From positions 96,349 to 160,348 of the forward strand of contig NZ_JAVYJB010000010.1 of NCBI RefSeq assembly GCF_032490495.1: a stretch of 64,000 bases of DNA, in the 5' to 3' direction. The stretch is from Pilosibacter fragilis. Its GTDB lineage: Bacteria > Bacillota > Clostridia > Lachnospirales > Lachnospiraceae. The notes beneath the pieces are model-generated. The model saw only the letters and a program-made list of their open reading frames with translations. It had not been told where the DNA came from and made no database searches. Made by a program: the position numbers and the translations under genes. Positions 35,560-44,464 of this stretch are shown piece by piece (position 1 is the first letter of the stretch; each line of letters opens with the position of its first letter).

Positions 35560-36792
35560 TTATTTCTCTTTAAATTGATTGATTTTCTCCAATAATATAT
35601 CTTTTTTATTTAATTCTGGTTTTTCAAGCACCAGATTCAAAAGGTACATGAGCCCGTCGCCGATCTGCTTTCCTTTTTCCAGACCTTTTGCGAGAAGATC
35701 GCCTCCGTTGACCGCCAGCTGCTTCAGGCTCACACAGTCTCCTGCCTCTTTGATCTCCTCAAAAAGCCGCAGGATCCCCGGAACTGTCTCATCTCCGTCC
35801 AGCTTCTTTAGCTGCATGGCTCCAAGGAACTGGTACTCCGTCACCCGGCTTAAAAGTCTCCGGATCTCGACCTTATCGACCGCAAGCGGTGCCTGGAATG
35901 CCGTGATCATGTTCTTTACGTTTCCAATAGTATCATTGTCAAGCTTTAATCCGCGAAGGATCTTCACCGCCTGCTCCGCTGTCATATGGCGCAGGAAACC
36001 GGCCCATCTATGGGATTTGTCCGCCGGAAGCGCAGCGATGCCAGCCCAGCATTCTTTTAACGGATCCATGGAATTTCTGCTCTCCAGTTCCCGTTCAAAC
36101 ACCTCCGTAAATCCTGGCGTCACATACTCCGCGATCCCCGTCGCGTCCACCATCCAGATCTTCTCCGGATGATCCGACAGCAGAAGCTTCGTGAGTTCCA
36201 CCTGGATCCGCTCCTTGCTCACATGGACGAGGTTCGGCGCGATCTCAGCAATGGCCTTGTACGTCTCATCCTCGATCACGAAGTCCAGCTGTGCCGCAAA
36301 CCGCACTGCCCTGAGAATCCGCAGCGCGTCCTCCGTAAACCGGTCCTTCGCACAGCCAACGCACCGGATCACCCGGCGCTTCAGGTCTTCCATGCCCTCA
36401 AACTCATCCACGATCCCCGTCTCATGGCTGTATGCCATGGCATTGATCGTAAAGTCCCGGCGCTTTAAATCTTCCCTGAGATCCGGCGTAAACTCAACCG
36501 TCTCCGGATGTCTTCCGTCCAGATATTCCCCGTCGATCCGGTATGTGGTGACCTCATAGCCGCTTCCATTCTTAATGATCGTCACCGTTCCATGCTTAAG
36601 GCCTGTATCCACGGTTTTCCCGAAGATCTCCTTCACCTGCTCCGGCTTTGCGGAGGTTGTAATGTCCCAGTCCCCCGGAATTCTCCCGAGGACTGCGTCC
36701 CGGACACAGCCTCCGACGATAAATGCCTCGTATCCATGGCTTCGTATATTGTCAATGATCCATTCCGCCTCATAGGGCATCTCAATTCTCAC
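35560..36792 (-). CDS. cca: CCA tRNA nucleotidyltransferase
   Basis: This class II enzyme adds or repairs the 3' CCA of tRNAs. It has 410 residues. The nucleotidyltransferase core begins FIVGGCVRDAVLGR and has the metal-binding GDWDITT; the neck region with RRDFTINAMAY and the EDALRILRAVRFAAQL segment follow. It starts at GTG (36790-36792) with AGGAGG 11 nt upstream; an ATG four codons on has no ribosome site. bioY precedes it by 30 nt on the same strand, so the proS T-box may also govern it. Confidence 0.95.
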   Translation of the reverse strand: MRIEMPYEAEWIIDNIRSHGYEAFIVGGCVRDAVLGRIPGDWDITTSAKPEQVKEIFGKTVDTGLKHGTVTIIKNGSGYEVTTYRIDGEYLDGRHPETVEFTPDLREDLKRRDFTINAMAYSHETGIVDEFEGMEDLKRRVIRCVGCAKDRFTEDALRILRAVRFAAQLDFVIEDETYKAIAEIAPNLVHVSKERIQVELTKLLLSDHPEKIWMVDATGIAEYVTPGFTEVFERELESRNSMDPLKECWAGIAALPADKSHRWAGFLRHMTAEQAVKILRGLKLDNDTIGNVKNMITAFQAPLAVDKVEIRRLLSRVTEYQFLGAMQLKKLDGDETVPGILRLFEEIKEAGDCVSLKQLAVNGGDLLAKGLEKGKQIGDGLMYLLNLVLEKPELNKKDILLEKINQFKEK

Positions 36793-36822
36793 CGGTCCGG
36801 TTTCCTCCTTATAAATTAGTAA

Positions 36823-37389
36823 TCATTTCCCCAGATTCTTAAGAACTGGGATCAGCCGTTTCGCCAAAACTGCCGCCAGAACACATAAAATAAAATCCTC
36901 ACCGACCGTCAGAAGAAAGCAGTTGACAAACACGACCTTCCATCCGACGCTTACGCCAAGGACAAAATTGCTGCACACATAAAAATAGATCATCCCGCAG
37001 CCATAGTCTGCGAGAAGTCCCCAGAATGCAGAAAATAAAAGCCAGGAAAAAGATGTACTTTTCCTGATCTCATATACACGTCCCGTCACATAGGCCGCCG
37101 CCGCAAATCCGATCAAAAAGCCGAATGTAGGCTTTAAAAGATACGCCGGACCACCGCCCGTGGCAAAGACCGGGATCCCACACAATCCGATCACCAGATA
37201 TGTCAGCACGCTGGCAAATGCCCTTTTTGATCCAAGCAAAAGCGCCGCAAGCAGCACAAAGAAAAACTGCAGCGTAAAGTGCATGGGCACTGGCTGTACC
37301 GGGATCGTGATCTTGAGAAAAGCTCCGACGCCGATGAGGGCTGTAAACAGCCCTCCGAGCGTCAGATCCCTGATATTCCATTGCTTCAT
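36823..37389 (-). CDS. bioY: Biotin transporter BioY
   Basis: BioY is the substrate-binding membrane subunit of biotin ECF transporters. From the ATG at 37389, which shares one base with the proS stop (TAATG), it has 188 residues and about six helices. The family motifs GGGPAYLLKPTFGFLIGF and IPVQPVPMHFTLQ are clear. No ecfA/ecfT genes are adjacent, so it would use a shared energising module. It is translationally coupled to proS and thus sits under the proline T-box. Confidence 0.93.
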   Translation of the reverse strand: MKQWNIRDLTLGGLFTALIGVGAFLKITIPVQPVPMHFTLQFFFVLLAALLLGSKRAFASVLTYLVIGLCGIPVFATGGGPAYLLKPTFGFLIGFAAAAYVTGRVYEIRKSTSFSWLLFSAFWGLLADYGCGMIYFYVCSNFVLGVSVGWKVVFVNCFLLTVGEDFILCVLAAVLAKRLIPVLKNLGK

Positions 37390-38822
37390 TAATATGCTTT
37401 GCCCCAGTAAACCATCTTGGTTGCCGGTTTGCCGCAGCATACGCAGGTCTCAGCAAGCTTCTCCTGCTTGAACGGCATACATCTGGAGGTCACGCCGACC
37501 TGCTCCTTTAACTTGTCCTCGCATTCCTGGCAGCCGCACCACATCGCACGGATGAATCCCGGCTTGTTGTCAGCGATGTCCTTCATCTCTTCCATGTTGT
37601 GTGCGTCGTAGGTGTGGGCGTCACGGTGTGCTTTCGCACGCTCGTACATGTCATGCTGGATCGTCTTTAAGAGCTCATCCACCTTCTCTGCGATCTCGCT
37701 TAAAGCAACGGTGATCTTCTCGTGGGTGTCACGGCGTACTAATACAGCCTGACCTGCCTCGATATCCTTCGGTCCAAGTTCTACACGGACCGGGATTCCT
37801 CTCATCTCGGACTCGGAGAACTTCCAGCCCGGGCTCTTATCAGAATCATCAACTTTTACGCGGAAGTTGGAGAGAACCTCCTCGACCTCTCTTGCCTTCT
37901 CAAGAACGCCCTCCTGCTGCTGGCGGATCGGAACGATCACAACCTGAGTCGGAGCTACGTTCGGCGGAAGTACAAGACCCTCGTTGTCACCGTGTACCAT
38001 GATGATGGCACCGATCATACGGGTCGTCATACCCCAGGAGGTCTGGTGAACATATTTTAACTGGTTGTCCTTATCGGAATACTGGATGCCGAAAGCCTTT
38101 GCGAAGCCATCGCCGAAGTTGTGGCTGGTTCCGGACTGGAGTGCCTTTCCGTCATGCATTAAGGACTCGATGGTATAGGTTGCCTCAGCACCTGCGAATT
38201 TTTCTTTATCTGTCTTCTGTCCGCGAACGACCGGGATCGCAAGGAAATCCTCGCAGAAATCTGCATAGAGGTTTAACATCTGGATCGTTCTCTCCTGAGC
38301 TTCCTCTGCTGTCGCATGTGCGGTGTGGCCTTCCTGCCATAAGAACTCTCTGGAGCGGAGGAACGGTCTTGTCGTCTTCTCCCATCTTACTACGGAACAC
38401 CACTGGTTGTATACCTTCGGAAGGTCACGGTAGGAGTGGATGTCTTTCTGGTAGAAATCACAGAACAAAGTCTCGGATGTCGGGCGGACGCAGAGACGCT
38501 CCTGAAGCGGCTCAAGACCTCCCTGTGTTACCCATGCAACTTCCGGTGCGAAGCCTTCTACATGGTCTTTCTCTTTATCAAGTAAGCTCTCCGGGATGAA
38601 TAACGGCATGTAAACATTCTTTACGCCTGCTTTTTTGAAGCGCTTGTCCAGTTCATGCTGGATGTTCTCCCATATCGCGTATCCGTCCGGTTTGATGACC
38701 ATGCAGCCCTTTACGCTTGCATAATCACATAATTCTGCTTTTTTTACAACGTCTGTGTACCACTGCGCGAAATCGTCTTCCATAGAAGTGATGGATTCCA
38801 CAAGTTTCTTCTCTCTTGCCAT
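37389..38822 (-). CDS. proS: Prolyl-tRNA synthetase, short archaeal/eukaryal-like type
   Basis: This class II synthetase has 477 residues and lacks the editing insertion of the long bacterial form, so it is the ProS type found in archaea, eukaryotes and many Clostridia. Motif 2 and 3 regions (VVRWEKTTRPFLRSREFLWQEG; the GWKFSESEMRGIPVRVELGP segment) are clear, and a zinc-type C-terminal domain with CGCQECE and CVCCGKPA closes the protein. Transcription is controlled by the T-box leader upstream. Confidence 0.96.
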   Translation of the reverse strand: MAREKKLVESITSMEDDFAQWYTDVVKKAELCDYASVKGCMVIKPDGYAIWENIQHELDKRFKKAGVKNVYMPLFIPESLLDKEKDHVEGFAPEVAWVTQGGLEPLQERLCVRPTSETLFCDFYQKDIHSYRDLPKVYNQWCSVVRWEKTTRPFLRSREFLWQEGHTAHATAEEAQERTIQMLNLYADFCEDFLAIPVVRGQKTDKEKFAGAEATYTIESLMHDGKALQSGTSHNFGDGFAKAFGIQYSDKDNQLKYVHQTSWGMTTRMIGAIIMVHGDNEGLVLPPNVAPTQVVIVPIRQQQEGVLEKAREVEEVLSNFRVKVDDSDKSPGWKFSESEMRGIPVRVELGPKDIEAGQAVLVRRDTHEKITVALSEIAEKVDELLKTIQHDMYERAKAHRDAHTYDAHNMEEMKDIADNKPGFIRAMWCGCQECEDKLKEQVGVTSRCMPFKQEKLAETCVCCGKPATKMVYWGKAY

Positions 38823-38929
38823 TGCTTTTCTCCTTTATATGAATTCTTGGATTGCATACATCTAAAATTTCTGAGGATGCAGGACGCCTGTTCCGTTCCG
38901 GGGCACTCCCCGTGGAAACGAAAAAGAAT

Positions 38930-38979
38930 GTGCCTTTTTATGCAACAGGGAATTCCTCGGAATTTCCTGTTATATAAAA
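38930..38979. repeat. Dispersed palindromic repeat, family 3, copy 3
   Basis: The hairpin reads TTTTTATGCAACAGGGAATTCC-TC-GGAATTTCCTGTTATATAAAA. Compared with copies 1 and 2 one stem pair has changed on both sides (AATAGG/CCTATT to AACAGG/CCTGTT), keeping pairing. The GC-rich head of the other copies is absent. It directly follows the T-box terminator. Confidence 0.8.
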
Positions 38980-39270
38980 AAGGCTGTCGTCCACAAAAGG
39001 GACCGACAGCCGGCGTTACCACCCAAATTAGCTCCCGCACTTTACGGGAACTCTCCTCTGATATCCGTTAACGCCGGATCTACGCTGTACTTAGCAATGT
39101 AGTCATTCACTGCGGCAATCTGTTTTCACTGCCGTTTTCCACATCTCTCGCACAAAGCTCCGAGGCCGGTTCAACAACGCGCACATGGAAGCTCTCACCG
39201 TCTGCTTCCTCTCTGGGATGCCGCCATTCATCTACTTTCCCTCTTCAATGCCTGTCTGATATGCATATAT
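38975..39270 (-). promoter_or_regulatory. T-box leader of proS-bioY
   Basis: This riboswitch reads uncharged tRNA-Pro. On the minus strand there is an AGTAGATGAA/GAGAGGAAGC-type stem I, a specifier region with GAACCGG (CCG, Pro), the antiterminator T-box AATTTGGGTGGTAACGCCGG, then the competing terminator GGCTGTCGGTC...GACGACAGCC-TTTTTT (38975-39011). The exact specifier triplet was assigned by eye. Confidence 0.92.
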
Positions 39271-39275
39271 GATGG

Positions 39276-39304
39276 ATTTTAATGGATTTTTCCATGTTTG
39301 TCAA
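39276..39304 (-). promoter_or_regulatory. Promoter of the proS T-box leader
   Basis: Near-consensus TTGACA, 17 bp, TAAAAT on the minus strand, immediately ahead of the T-box. Confidence 0.8.
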
Positions 39305-39384
39305 GACTCCGGGACGGATTTTGCAGGCCGGCATCACCATCCCGGAGTCTCACACTTTCTGTGTCCATTCTGAACACACGATCT

Positions 39385-39603
39385 TTAAAATATCAGCTTG
39401 ATCAACAGCCATCCCGCCGCGATGCATAACAGCACCAATGCAAATGCCGTGGAAATTCCGAATACGATTGCTCCGACAGCGATGGATAAGATAAATCCAA
39501 ACAAGCTCAGCACCGCGCCGAGAAGTTTTCCACATACGCCAAGCACAAGACCAACGCACTTAAAGATCACGACAAGAAATATGATCGCAAATAAAATTGA
39601 CAT
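39385..39603 (-). CDS. Small two-helix membrane protein
   Basis: This is a 72-residue, almost entirely hydrophobic protein with two or three membrane segments and Gly/Ala/Ile-rich sequence (LSLFGFILSIAVGAIVFGI). The ATG at 39603 has GGAGG 8 nt upstream. Not recognised as a known family. It stands alone between the proS T-box and the ABC exporter. Confidence 0.65.
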   Translation of the reverse strand: MSILFAIIFLVVIFKCVGLVLGVCGKLLGAVLSLFGFILSIAVGAIVFGISTAFALVLLCIAAGWLLIKLIF

Positions 39604-39713
39604 GATTTCGCCTCCCGTCAAACAAAATCTCGAGGATTTCTTCGGCTTATTATATTCCCACTGTCAACATTTGTAAATATAAATCAGCTCCCAATCGCTA
39701 AATACCTGATCTG

Positions 39714-39846
39714 ATGTTACAGTTCATGCTTACATGAACTGTAACCGATTTTGCCGATGCTTCGCATTCCAAATCGGCAAAATCCGCTGCCATAACTGTA
39801 TTGTACGGGATTTTCAGTTCAGAAAATCCCTATCCATACACGGTAA
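39714..39846. repeat. Dispersed palindromic repeat, family 2, copy d
   Basis: The most complete copy. It starts with a perfect 13-bp inverted repeat GTTACAGTTCATG-CTTA-CATGAACTGTAAC, continues with the GATTTTGCCGAT...ATCGGCAAAATC hairpin, and ends with GGGATTTTC-AGTTCA-GAAAATCCC and a decayed GGTAAT. Relative to copy a, one stem pair changed from A:T to G:C on both sides. The right end overlaps the 3' end of the ABC exporter gene. Confidence 0.85.
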
Positions 39847-41617
39847 TGAGCCGCCCAGTTCCGTCCTTCTGGTAAACACGGTGGGAGATCGAGATAACAG
39901 TACGCCCTTCCGACGCGCTCTTTAATGCCCGGAGCACCATCTCCTCCGTCTCCGCGTCAAGGTTCGCCGTGATCTCATCGAGAAGCAGGATCCCAGGTTT
40001 TCCGGCAACGGCTCTCGCGATGGATAAGAGCTGCCACTGACCCTGGGAGAATATCTCCGGTTTACATAATGTGTCATAGCCATCATCCAGGCTCACGATC
40101 GTCCCATGGAGTCCCACGAGCTTCGCGGCCGCCTGCACCGCCTCGTCCCCGATCGCCGGGTCAAACAGTGTGATCTGGTCGCGAACCGTGCCCGGAACCA
40201 TATGAAAGGACTGTTCCACATAGCCGAACTTCTTTCTTTTCTCCTTGTCAGAGAGCCGATATGCCGCCTCGCCCTCAATCAGAGCCTCACCGGAATTCGG
40301 GCGATAGAGTCCTAAAAGCAGCTTAAAGATCGTACTCTTTCCGGCGCCGGTACGTCCCGTCAGCGTTACCTGCTCGCCCGGATAGATTGCGAAATTCATG
40401 TCATTTAAAACGATGTGGTCGTCGTAGCCGAAGGTGACATCTTTAAACTCCACGCATGGTTCTGTATTTTCGAAAATTCCGCTATCATTTACCTTGGCCG
40501 CGTCTAAATCTATACTCGCCGCACTGGTGTCCCCGGAACTATTCTCCGCTCTCCCCTGCGCATTCTCTAATTCCTGTACAGCGCCATTCTTTCCAACTGT
40601 ATGTCTGGAATCCACAAGTGCTCTCTCTTCTACCATCTCCCTCTCCGGCTTCGCCAGAAACTCGTTGATCCGGTAAACACCCGCAACCGCCGACTGGATC
40701 GTCTGGATCTCCATGCCGAGGTTCTCGATCGGCGAGAATACCTGGGAAATATAGTTGATGACTGCGACAGATTTTCCCACGGACATGCCGAACAATGCCA
40801 GGATCTTCGCGTTTCCGGATGCCGCAAGCAGCATGACGATCGCCACCGCCACCGCATTCAGGAACAGGATCAACGGCGAGTAAACAGCGTCGTAAAAGTT
40901 CGTCTTCTCGACCGCCGAATAGCTCTCCCCGATATAGTCATCATACCTTTTCTCCATATACGTCTCTTTTCCAAGTGTATGGATCGTTCTAATACACCGG
41001 ATTGTCTCCGGAACATGATTTGTGACACGGCTCATTGCCGCGCGATTCTCTAACTGCGCCGTCAGCATCTGCTTCTGGACGATTCTCGTGAACGCAAAGA
41101 TCACCGGAATCAATACAACAAGAAGCAGCGCAAGTCCCCGGTTCTGGAACCAGATCACCGCAAAGATACTGATGACTCTGCAGGCATCCGCGAACATGCT
41201 GATGATTCCGGAGGTAAACAATGCCTCCACGGTATCTACATCGCCCACAAACCTGGATACCACAGCACCCGGCTCTTCCTTATTTAATGTGTCAGCGCTC
41301 AGCCGGACAAGCTTCTTCGAAAGCTCGCTTCGGAACGCATGGGTCATCTTCTGTCCAAACACAGTCAGGAAACTTTCTCTCAAGGACTCCAGCGCCCCCG
41401 ACAAAAAGATCAGCAGAAAATACTCTGCTGCCATGGAAAATCCCGGGAAATTTCCGCCGGCGATCCGGTCAATGATCTTTCCGAGAACGAGAGGCGGAAG
41501 CAGGGAAATGACAACGGCACCCGTCACCGTCAGAATGATTCCGATGGAAAGCCATTTTTCCCGCACGACGGTATTTCCGATAATCGATGCCGCGCTGATA
41601 CGTCTATTTGCAGTCAT
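39830..41617 (-). CDS. ABC exporter half-transporter, catalytic-site partner
   Basis: This fused membrane-ATPase protein has 595 residues from the ATG at 41617 (GGAG 9 nt upstream). Six helices lie within about 20-310, then a Ser/Asp/Asn-rich linker (about 330-385), then the nucleotide-binding domain: Walker A GRTGAGKST (421-429), Q-loop Gln469, Walker B LLLDE with catalytic Glu548, and H-loop His579. Its signature is degenerate: FSQGQ (523-527) instead of LSGGQ. With the upstream partner it forms one good and one degenerate ATP site. The last codons (ITVYG and stop) lie inside a family 2 repeat. Confidence 0.92.
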   Translation of the reverse strand: MTANRRISAASIIGNTVVREKWLSIGIILTVTGAVVISLLPPLVLGKIIDRIAGGNFPGFSMAAEYFLLIFLSGALESLRESFLTVFGQKMTHAFRSELSKKLVRLSADTLNKEEPGAVVSRFVGDVDTVEALFTSGIISMFADACRVISIFAVIWFQNRGLALLLVVLIPVIFAFTRIVQKQMLTAQLENRAAMSRVTNHVPETIRCIRTIHTLGKETYMEKRYDDYIGESYSAVEKTNFYDAVYSPLILFLNAVAVAIVMLLAASGNAKILALFGMSVGKSVAVINYISQVFSPIENLGMEIQTIQSAVAGVYRINEFLAKPEREMVEERALVDSRHTVGKNGAVQELENAQGRAENSSGDTSAASIDLDAAKVNDSGIFENTEPCVEFKDVTFGYDDHIVLNDMNFAIYPGEQVTLTGRTGAGKSTIFKLLLGLYRPNSGEALIEGEAAYRLSDKEKRKKFGYVEQSFHMVPGTVRDQITLFDPAIGDEAVQAAAKLVGLHGTIVSLDDGYDTLCKPEIFSQGQWQLLSIARAVAGKPGILLLDEITANLDAETEEMVLRALKSASEGRTVISISHRVYQKDGTGRLITVYG

Positions 41618-41694
41618 GATTTCCATCTCCTCTCCCCAGAATTTTCACGCGGTCTCCCTGATGGATTCCCGCGATTTCCGCTTCTTTTCGTTGT

Positions 41695-43599
41695 CTATTC
41701 AATATCTTCATATTTCTGTGCGCCGTCAGGATGATCCTTTTTCTCACTTGACAGAATATTTTCATCTTTCTCCGAAACCTGCGCCCTGTAAAGCTCCGCG
41801 TACTGCGGATTTTCCGCCATCAACCTCTCATGGCTGCTGCATGTTCCCATCTTCTGGTCCATCCAGATCACCTGGTCGAACTCCGGGAACAGGTATAGTC
41901 TGTGGGAGATCAGGAACACGATCCTGTCTTTCGAGAGCTCCTTCACATGCTCAAATACCTGTTTTTCTGTATTTCTGTCGAGCGCCGAGAACGGATCATC
42001 CAGAACCAGCACCGGCTTTCCATGGCAGAGTGTTCTCGCCAACGCAAGACGCGCCGCCTGCCCTCCCGAGAGACGGACGCCACTGTTTCCCACAACGGTC
42101 TTCTCCTTCTCCTCCATCTCCCGGACCTCTTCGTCGAAGCATACAGCCCTAAGCCATGTCCAGACGTTGTCATCATCCCCCAGGAGCACGTTGTTTTCCA
42201 CGCTGTCTCCCAAAAGCTCCGGATCATGTCCAAGATACCCGATGATCCGGCTCCGCTCATTTTCCGTGTAGGAGGAAAGCTCCCTGCCGCCGTAAGTCAG
42301 ATGACCCTCATACGGATATTCGCAGAGAAAACTCTTTCCCAGTGTAGATTTTCCGCACGCCACCGGCCCCGTGATGCCGACGATCTGACCTGGTTTCGCG
42401 GTGAAGGAAATCTCCTTAAAGATCGGGTCACTGCCCGGATAGGCGAAAGTGAGATGATCAGCTACGGCTACGTTTTCTTTGACGCTGTTCTTTTCTGACT
42501 GCTGCCCGGATTTATGCACCGCACTGCCTCCCGGTCCATTCTTCATATCCTTGTCGGAGTTTTCAGCATTGTAGTTTTCATTCTGCGCCGCGATCTCATC
42601 TTTCTCCACAGCCTCAGACGCCCGCTCCATGTACGGATGGATCCTCTTCCAGGAAACCTGCGCCTTGTGGACCGCATTGAAGAGCTTCGCCGCCTTCGAG
42701 GACTTATCGGAGAGCTTCGCGTAACATGCCAGGAATGTGGTAAATGCCGCCACATCCCATGACGTCCAGCCCATTCTGAGGATATTTTCTGAACCGAAAT
42801 ACAGGATCATCACAGTTCCCGCCATGGCGATCACCTTGTAGACCGGCGGCAGAGCCGCGTTCCAGATATTCGCCTTTACAGCTGCTTGTTCATACTCTTT
42901 TAAGTGGACTTCGTAGTTCTCCCCGCGCTCCTTCTCACATCCGAAAACACGGTATGTAATGGCGTTGGTGATCCGGTCCAGGGTCACCGCATTGAGCTTT
43001 CCGGTCTGCTTCTTGTAATCTGCTCCCGTTGTCTGGACGATCCGTTTCATCTTCTCTGCTATAATATAGGAAAAAGGGGGAAAGATCATGGAACAGAGCG
43101 CCAGTCTCCAGTCGTAATAGAGCAGCATGCACACATATCCGAAAAGCGCCACACCTGTATCAAAGATCTCTGTGGTAAACTTTCTCATACCTTCCACGCA
43201 GTCATCCACGTCGGAAATCGCCTTCGTGATGACGTTTCCGGCGCCCTCTTTTTCCAGCTCCACACGGGATTTATGTATCAGTGTCCGGTACAGGATCCGC
43301 TTCATCCGCCGGTTTACATTGTTGGCGAACCGGCGCACATAGAACCGCTTGATATATCTCGCCAGCTGCACCGTTCCGATCACGATCACATAGGCGGGCG
43401 CCAGCCGGAGCATCGCCGGAAAACGCTCCGTCCCAGTCAGGATCTGCATCAGACAGCCCGCCATCTTTCCCTCAAACCATGGCCCCGCCATGAGGCCCAG
43501 GTTATAGATCAATCCCGACACTGTGATCAACGCCAGAACCTTCCATTCTGCCTGGAAATACATCATGATCTTATCTGGGCGAAAATTTTTCTTTTCCAT
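41695..43599 (-). CDS. ABC exporter half-transporter, degenerate-site partner
   Basis: This is a 634-residue fused protein: membrane domain to about 315, a long Asn/Glu/Lys-rich linker (331-375), then the nucleotide-binding domain. Walker A is GPVACGKST (411-419), the signature is canonical LSGGQ (510-514), but the Walker B is LVLDD with Asp535 where the catalytic Glu belongs, and the Q-loop Gln is His458. His566 of the H-loop is kept. This is the usual pattern of a heterodimeric exporter (LmrCD, BmrCD or TM287/288 type). The gene lies downstream of marR and 77 nt upstream of its partner. The substrate is unknown; drug or peptide export is likely by family. Confidence 0.92.
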   Translation of the reverse strand: MEKKNFRPDKIMMYFQAEWKVLALITVSGLIYNLGLMAGPWFEGKMAGCLMQILTGTERFPAMLRLAPAYVIVIGTVQLARYIKRFYVRRFANNVNRRMKRILYRTLIHKSRVELEKEGAGNVITKAISDVDDCVEGMRKFTTEIFDTGVALFGYVCMLLYYDWRLALCSMIFPPFSYIIAEKMKRIVQTTGADYKKQTGKLNAVTLDRITNAITYRVFGCEKERGENYEVHLKEYEQAAVKANIWNAALPPVYKVIAMAGTVMILYFGSENILRMGWTSWDVAAFTTFLACYAKLSDKSSKAAKLFNAVHKAQVSWKRIHPYMERASEAVEKDEIAAQNENYNAENSDKDMKNGPGGSAVHKSGQQSEKNSVKENVAVADHLTFAYPGSDPIFKEISFTAKPGQIVGITGPVACGKSTLGKSFLCEYPYEGHLTYGGRELSSYTENERSRIIGYLGHDPELLGDSVENNVLLGDDDNVWTWLRAVCFDEEVREMEEKEKTVVGNSGVRLSGGQAARLALARTLCHGKPVLVLDDPFSALDRNTEKQVFEHVKELSKDRIVFLISHRLYLFPEFDQVIWMDQKMGTCSSHERLMAENPQYAELYRAQVSEKDENILSSEKKDHPDGAQKYEDIE

Positions 43600-43808
43600 T
43601 TCTGTTCTTTCCTGAAGTCTTATAAACTTTTCTGAGTTACCGATTTCTCTCTGAAGCAGCTTCGTCCGGAGTGTCTGTTTTTATTTTTGCTGCAATTTCT
43701 TCAAAAATATCTTTTTTCTGCACCAGACCCAGAATTTCTCATTCTCTTTATTATCACCGCTGCTTTCAAGATCCCAGCTTCAAACAGTTCTATTTTTTAC
43801 ATCTTTTT

Positions 43809-44300
43809 TTATTCATCTGCACCCTCTATATTCTCTTCCTTATGCTTCTCCACTAACTCCGCTACATCCACAAATCCAGCTCTCCGCTCATTCTTCGACC
43901 GCCAGTACAGTTTGTCGAGCGTCTCACAAAATGCGTTTTTCTCCTCCTCCGGCAGCTCCGCCAGCAGCCACTCATAAAAGACCGCCTCGATACTCGCCTT
44001 CGAATTCTTTAATGCCTCCGCCTTTTTTGTCGCGTAAAGCAGCTGGCTTCTTCCATCCGCCGGATTCGGCTTTCTCTCGAGATACCCTTTTGCCTCCAGG
44101 CTTGCCGCCCGCCTCGCCGCAGCGCCCTTATCGATCTTAAGAGTCTCCCGTACCTCCGTCTGGGTGATTCCCGGATTGTGGCGCACGAGATGGATAAAAT
44201 CGAATTCTGCTGTTCCGATCCCCTCTTCCTTCATGGTCTGCACCGTGAACTTTCCAACCTCACGGGCGATCTTTGTGATCTTTCTTCCAGTCTGGTCCAT
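43809..44300 (-). CDS. MarR family transcriptional regulator
   Basis: This is a 163-residue winged-helix repressor of the MarR type. The recognition helix lies in TQTEVRETLKIDKGAAARRAASLEAKGYLERK, followed by the wing PNPADGRSQLLYATKK. GGAGGAGA precedes the ATG. It is the first gene of an apparent operon with the two exporter genes, the common arrangement in which the repressor responds to the exporter's substrate. A large palindrome upstream (44465-44509) is the likely binding site. Confidence 0.92.
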   Translation of the reverse strand: MDQTGRKITKIAREVGKFTVQTMKEEGIGTAEFDFIHLVRHNPGITQTEVRETLKIDKGAAARRAASLEAKGYLERKPNPADGRSQLLYATKKAEALKNSKASIEAVFYEWLLAELPEEEKNAFCETLDKLYWRSKNERRAGFVDVAELVEKHKEENIEGADE

Positions 44301-44443
44301 AAAGTCTCCTCCAAATATCGCTTTACTTTTGCTCTCCCGGCTTCACGCTATCTGCGTATCTTATTCCTGTTCCATAGAATTACAATATCGCAAATCCCGG
44401 CGGACTCCCTCGTTCATATCCGTCCTGTCTCACCACTATGCAA

Positions 44444-44452
44444 ATTTTAACA
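44444..44452 (-). promoter_or_regulatory. Candidate marR extended -10 element
   Basis: TGTTAAAAT on the minus strand is an extended -10 (TG-n-TAAAAT). No good -35 is visible; the -35 region overlaps the palindrome just upstream, so a bound repressor would block polymerase. Confidence 0.45.
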
Positions 44453-44464
44453 CAATTTTGCTCC

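Noticed and set aside
39350..39559. Arg/Trp/Cys-rich frame overlapping the small membrane protein
   Set aside because: Out-of-frame shadow; the 72-residue frame has the good ribosome site and hydrophobic pattern.
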